Shown here piece after piece: positions 62,514 to 64,000 of a stretch of 64,000 bases of DNA. Positions within the stretch are counted from its first letter, which is position 1, and each line of letters opens with the position of its first letter. The position numbers and the translations under genes were made by a program. Location of the stretch: contig JAMLIT010000006.1 in NCBI GenBank assembly GCA_023954035.1, forward strand, positions 27,924 through 91,923, written 5' to 3'. This DNA comes from Burkholderiaceae bacterium (GTDB lineage Bacteria > Pseudomonadota > Gammaproteobacteria > Burkholderiales > Burkholderiaceae_C). The notes beneath the pieces are model-generated. The model saw nothing but the letters and a program-made list of their open reading frames with translations, was not told where the DNA came from and did no database searches.

Positions 62514-63818
62514 CTATCCAGCCACCACGCGCAGCTTGCCCGGCTCGCTGGTGCTGTCGAACTGCACCCCGGCAAGGCTCAGAATGTGCCCCTCTATCTG
62601 CTCCAGAAACGGGCGCAGGGCGTCGATACTGCGCGGCCTGTAGCCCTCGGCTGTGGCACTGGGCTTGTGCCCCATCACTTGCGCGATTGCCCCAGCGGGT
62701 GCCCCGGCAGCCTCACCCAGCAGCGAAAACGAACGGCGCAACCCGTGAATGGTCAGGCTGTCGATACCAGCGCCTTGCAGGGCTTTGGCGTGGCTGGCGC
62801 GGGTGTCGGTGATGCGCCTTGCCTTGCCCGTGCTGACAAATACATACGGCCCCACTCTGGGCAGCGTTGCCAGCATGTGCGCCATGTAAGGACTCAGGGG
62901 AATGGTGCGGGTGCTTTCCACCTTGTCGGCAAGTGTCAGCTTGCGCCATTGAAAATCCACGTTCGCCCATGTCAGTGCGGCCAGTTCTTCACGGCGGGCC
63001 CCGGTCAGCAGCAAGGCGCGCAGGTAGGCGCTTGCGGTGCGGTTGTTCAGTTGTTCCACACCAGCCCACCAGCCGGGCACCTGGGCGGCTTCCAGGGCGT
63101 CGGTGCGGCGTGTATTGCTTGGCAAGTCCTCCACGATGGCGGCGGCCTTGCCTGCATCACGGTCAGTCATGCTCCGATACTCGGGGCGGGCACTACACCA
63201 GCGCAGGAAACCCCGGAACATCATCAAGGCGCGGGCGGCTTGGTGTTTACCTGCCACGGCCTCGCGGTCATACCAGCTTTTCAGCGTGTCCTCATTCACC
63301 CCGGCCAGCGGTAGCGCCAGCAGCGGGTACAGCGGGCCCGGCCTTGTCACGCCCTGCCCTCGCTTCTTCTTCTCGCCACCGGGCGCGGCCATCGCTTCAA
63401 GGTCGGCACGGTAACGCGGCTTCCATGCATCCCGGCGCTTGGGCCTGCCATTCTCCAGATACAGCGGCCACACCTCGCCCACGGTCAGTGCCTGGGCAAC
63501 AGCGGCGGCTTTCTTTTGAGTGGCAGCGGCCAGCACGTCGCGCCTAATGTCGCGGGGGTCGTGGCCTTCATCAATCTGGCGCTGCAGTTCGCGGGCCTTT
63601 CCCTGCGCTTGGGGAATGCTCCAGGCGTCAGGGTTGCCAATGGTGATTCGGATGGTCTTTTGCTGAAACTCACCCTGAAACACATAGGCGGGTTTTCCGG
63701 CTGGCGTTGCTCTGAGCCCCAGCCCCGGCGCGGTCACGTCCCACAGAAAAGCCTGCTTCTTGTCGGGCGGGCACTTGAACCCCGCAACCCGGCCAGCGGT
63801 GAATGCAATCTTTGCCAT
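62514..63818 (-). CDS. int: tyrosine-type site-specific integrase (P4 family)
   Basis: A 434-residue integrase. N-terminal DUF4102/arm-DNA-binding domain (about 5-90, FLWDVTAPGLGLRATPAGKPAY), SAM-like core domain (110-210) and catalytic domain with Arg275 (TGARREEL), Lys299, His358-x-x-Arg361 (IHGLRRSF), His384 (VMGHKPS) and nucleophile Tyr393, so it appears complete. AAGGGG precedes the ATG. Members recombine at tRNA 3' ends; here tRNA-Thr is the likely target, although int lies at the far end from it. Confidence 0.95.
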   Translation of the reverse strand: MAKIAFTAGRVAGFKCPPDKKQAFLWDVTAPGLGLRATPAGKPAYVFQGEFQQKTIRITIGNPDAWSIPQAQGKARELQRQIDEGHDPRDIRRDVLAAATQKKAAAVAQALTVGEVWPLYLENGRPKRRDAWKPRYRADLEAMAAPGGEKKKRGQGVTRPGPLYPLLALPLAGVNEDTLKSWYDREAVAGKHQAARALMMFRGFLRWCSARPEYRSMTDRDAGKAAAIVEDLPSNTRRTDALEAAQVPGWWAGVEQLNNRTASAYLRALLLTGARREELAALTWANVDFQWRKLTLADKVESTRTIPLSPYMAHMLATLPRVGPYVFVSTGKARRITDTRASHAKALQGAGIDSLTIHGLRRSFSLLGEAAGAPAGAIAQVMGHKPSATAEGYRPRSIDALRPFLEQIEGHILSLAGVQFDSTSEPGKLRVVAG

Positions 63819-63833
63819 GTGGTGCCCCTTGCG

Positions 63834-63872
63834 GTCTTACATCGGCCAGGATGTAAGGGCGGATGTAAGACG
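63834..63872. repeat. right arm-type sites next to int: 22-bp direct repeat and an inverted copy
   Basis: Bases 63851-63872 match the left 22-bp repeat exactly. An inverted copy of GATGTAAGAC lies at 63834-63843, only 16 bases from the int start codon, so integrase binding could also repress int. The remaining 128 bases to the window end hold nothing I recognise. Confidence 0.8.
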
Positions 63873-64000
63873 ATTTGCCGAAAAGAACCGAATTTCAATC
63901 AACGCCTTGACTGGCTTTGCATCCAGTTATTTGCTAGTAAGGTGTTGATTTATATTGATTCTACCAGCAGCAATCAACAGGGGCAAATACACCTATCCCA

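Larger units (their letters stand above)
55640..64000. mobile_element. integrated P4/satellite-like element (right end outside window)
   Basis: From the tRNA 3' end to the window edge everything looks acquired: a site-specific integrase, a toxin-antitoxin pair, a replication primase-helicase with iteron-like repeats, an AlpA-like regulator and small unknown proteins, with no capsid, tail or conjugation genes. Twenty-two-bp direct repeats flank it internally. I find no second copy of the tRNA 3' end before base 64000, so the right junction must lie beyond, unless the 22-bp repeats themselves are the recombination cores. Confidence 0.85.

Noticed and set aside
63940-63980. Possible right copy of the tRNA-Thr 3' end (AAGGTGTTGATT...)
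   Set aside because: Only short scattered matches; a true attachment duplication should be identical over at least 15 or so bases.

Overview
The window is chromosomal DNA of a GC-rich betaproteobacterium, most likely a member of the Comamonadaceae (Burkholderiales; Acidovorax/Alicycliphilus-like). This is inferred from the fabZ-lpxD-skp-bamA-rseP-dxr-cdsA-uppS-frr-pyrH-tsf-rpsB order, the pstSCAB-phoUBR order, a class I fructose bisphosphatase after pepN, and a family of 48-bp dispersed repeats. Genus and species cannot be fixed by eye.

Region by region. 1-11.5 kb (minus strand): envelope biogenesis and translation genes from rpsB down to fabZ (partial at the window start). 11.6-14.6 kb (plus): an amidase and a bifunctional NAD(P)H-hydrate repair enzyme. 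14.6-21.4 kb: RNase R, two tandem tRNA-Leu(CAG) genes each with its own terminator, a long DUF349 protein and a small lytic transglycosylase. 21.4-27 kb: a ZTP (pfl) riboswitch controlling glyA, then aroC, a CBS-domain protein, metY and an alpha/beta hydrolase. 27-37 kb: a FimV-like protein and a catabolic cluster (3-hydroxyacyl-CoA dehydrogenase, enoyl-CoA hydratase, Crp-family regulator, ACAD10/11-type kinase and acyl-CoA dehydrogenase), followed by an adenylate cyclase-FHA protein and a flavoprotein. 37-41 kb: trxA, rho, rpmE type B and an ArnT-like membrane glycosyltransferase. 41-50 kb: the phosphate operon pstSCAB-phoU-phoB-phoR with a Pho box, and a divergent PAS-PAS-GGDEF-EAL protein. 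50-55.6 kb: prfB (with its programmed +1 frameshift), pepN, fbp and tRNA-Thr(CGT).

From the 3' end of tRNA-Thr to the window end lies an integrated mobile element, at least 8.2 kb long and carrying no capsid or conjugation genes. It holds, all on the minus strand, a tyrosine integrase, a HigB/HigA toxin-antitoxin pair, a 569-residue protein of unknown function, an AlpA-like DNA-binding protein, an unlisted 28-codon ORF, two small proteins with a related helix-turn-helix-like segment, and a primase-helicase. The last five reading frames are chained by ATGA stop/start overlaps. Iteron-like repeats at and beyond the primase 3' end suggest a replication origin, as in P4-type phage satellites. The right attachment site is not visible in the window.

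The most notable structures that gene calls do not explain are: seven copies of an exactly 48-bp repeat, one of them embedded in phase as 16 codons of pepN; a 169-bp inverted-repeat (MITE-like) element that fills the prfB-pepN gap and supplies part of the pepN ribosome-binding site; three repeats spaced exactly 60 bp in the element's noncoding end; iterons that encode the last residues of the primase; and a higBA promoter/operator that appears to give a leaderless toxin message.
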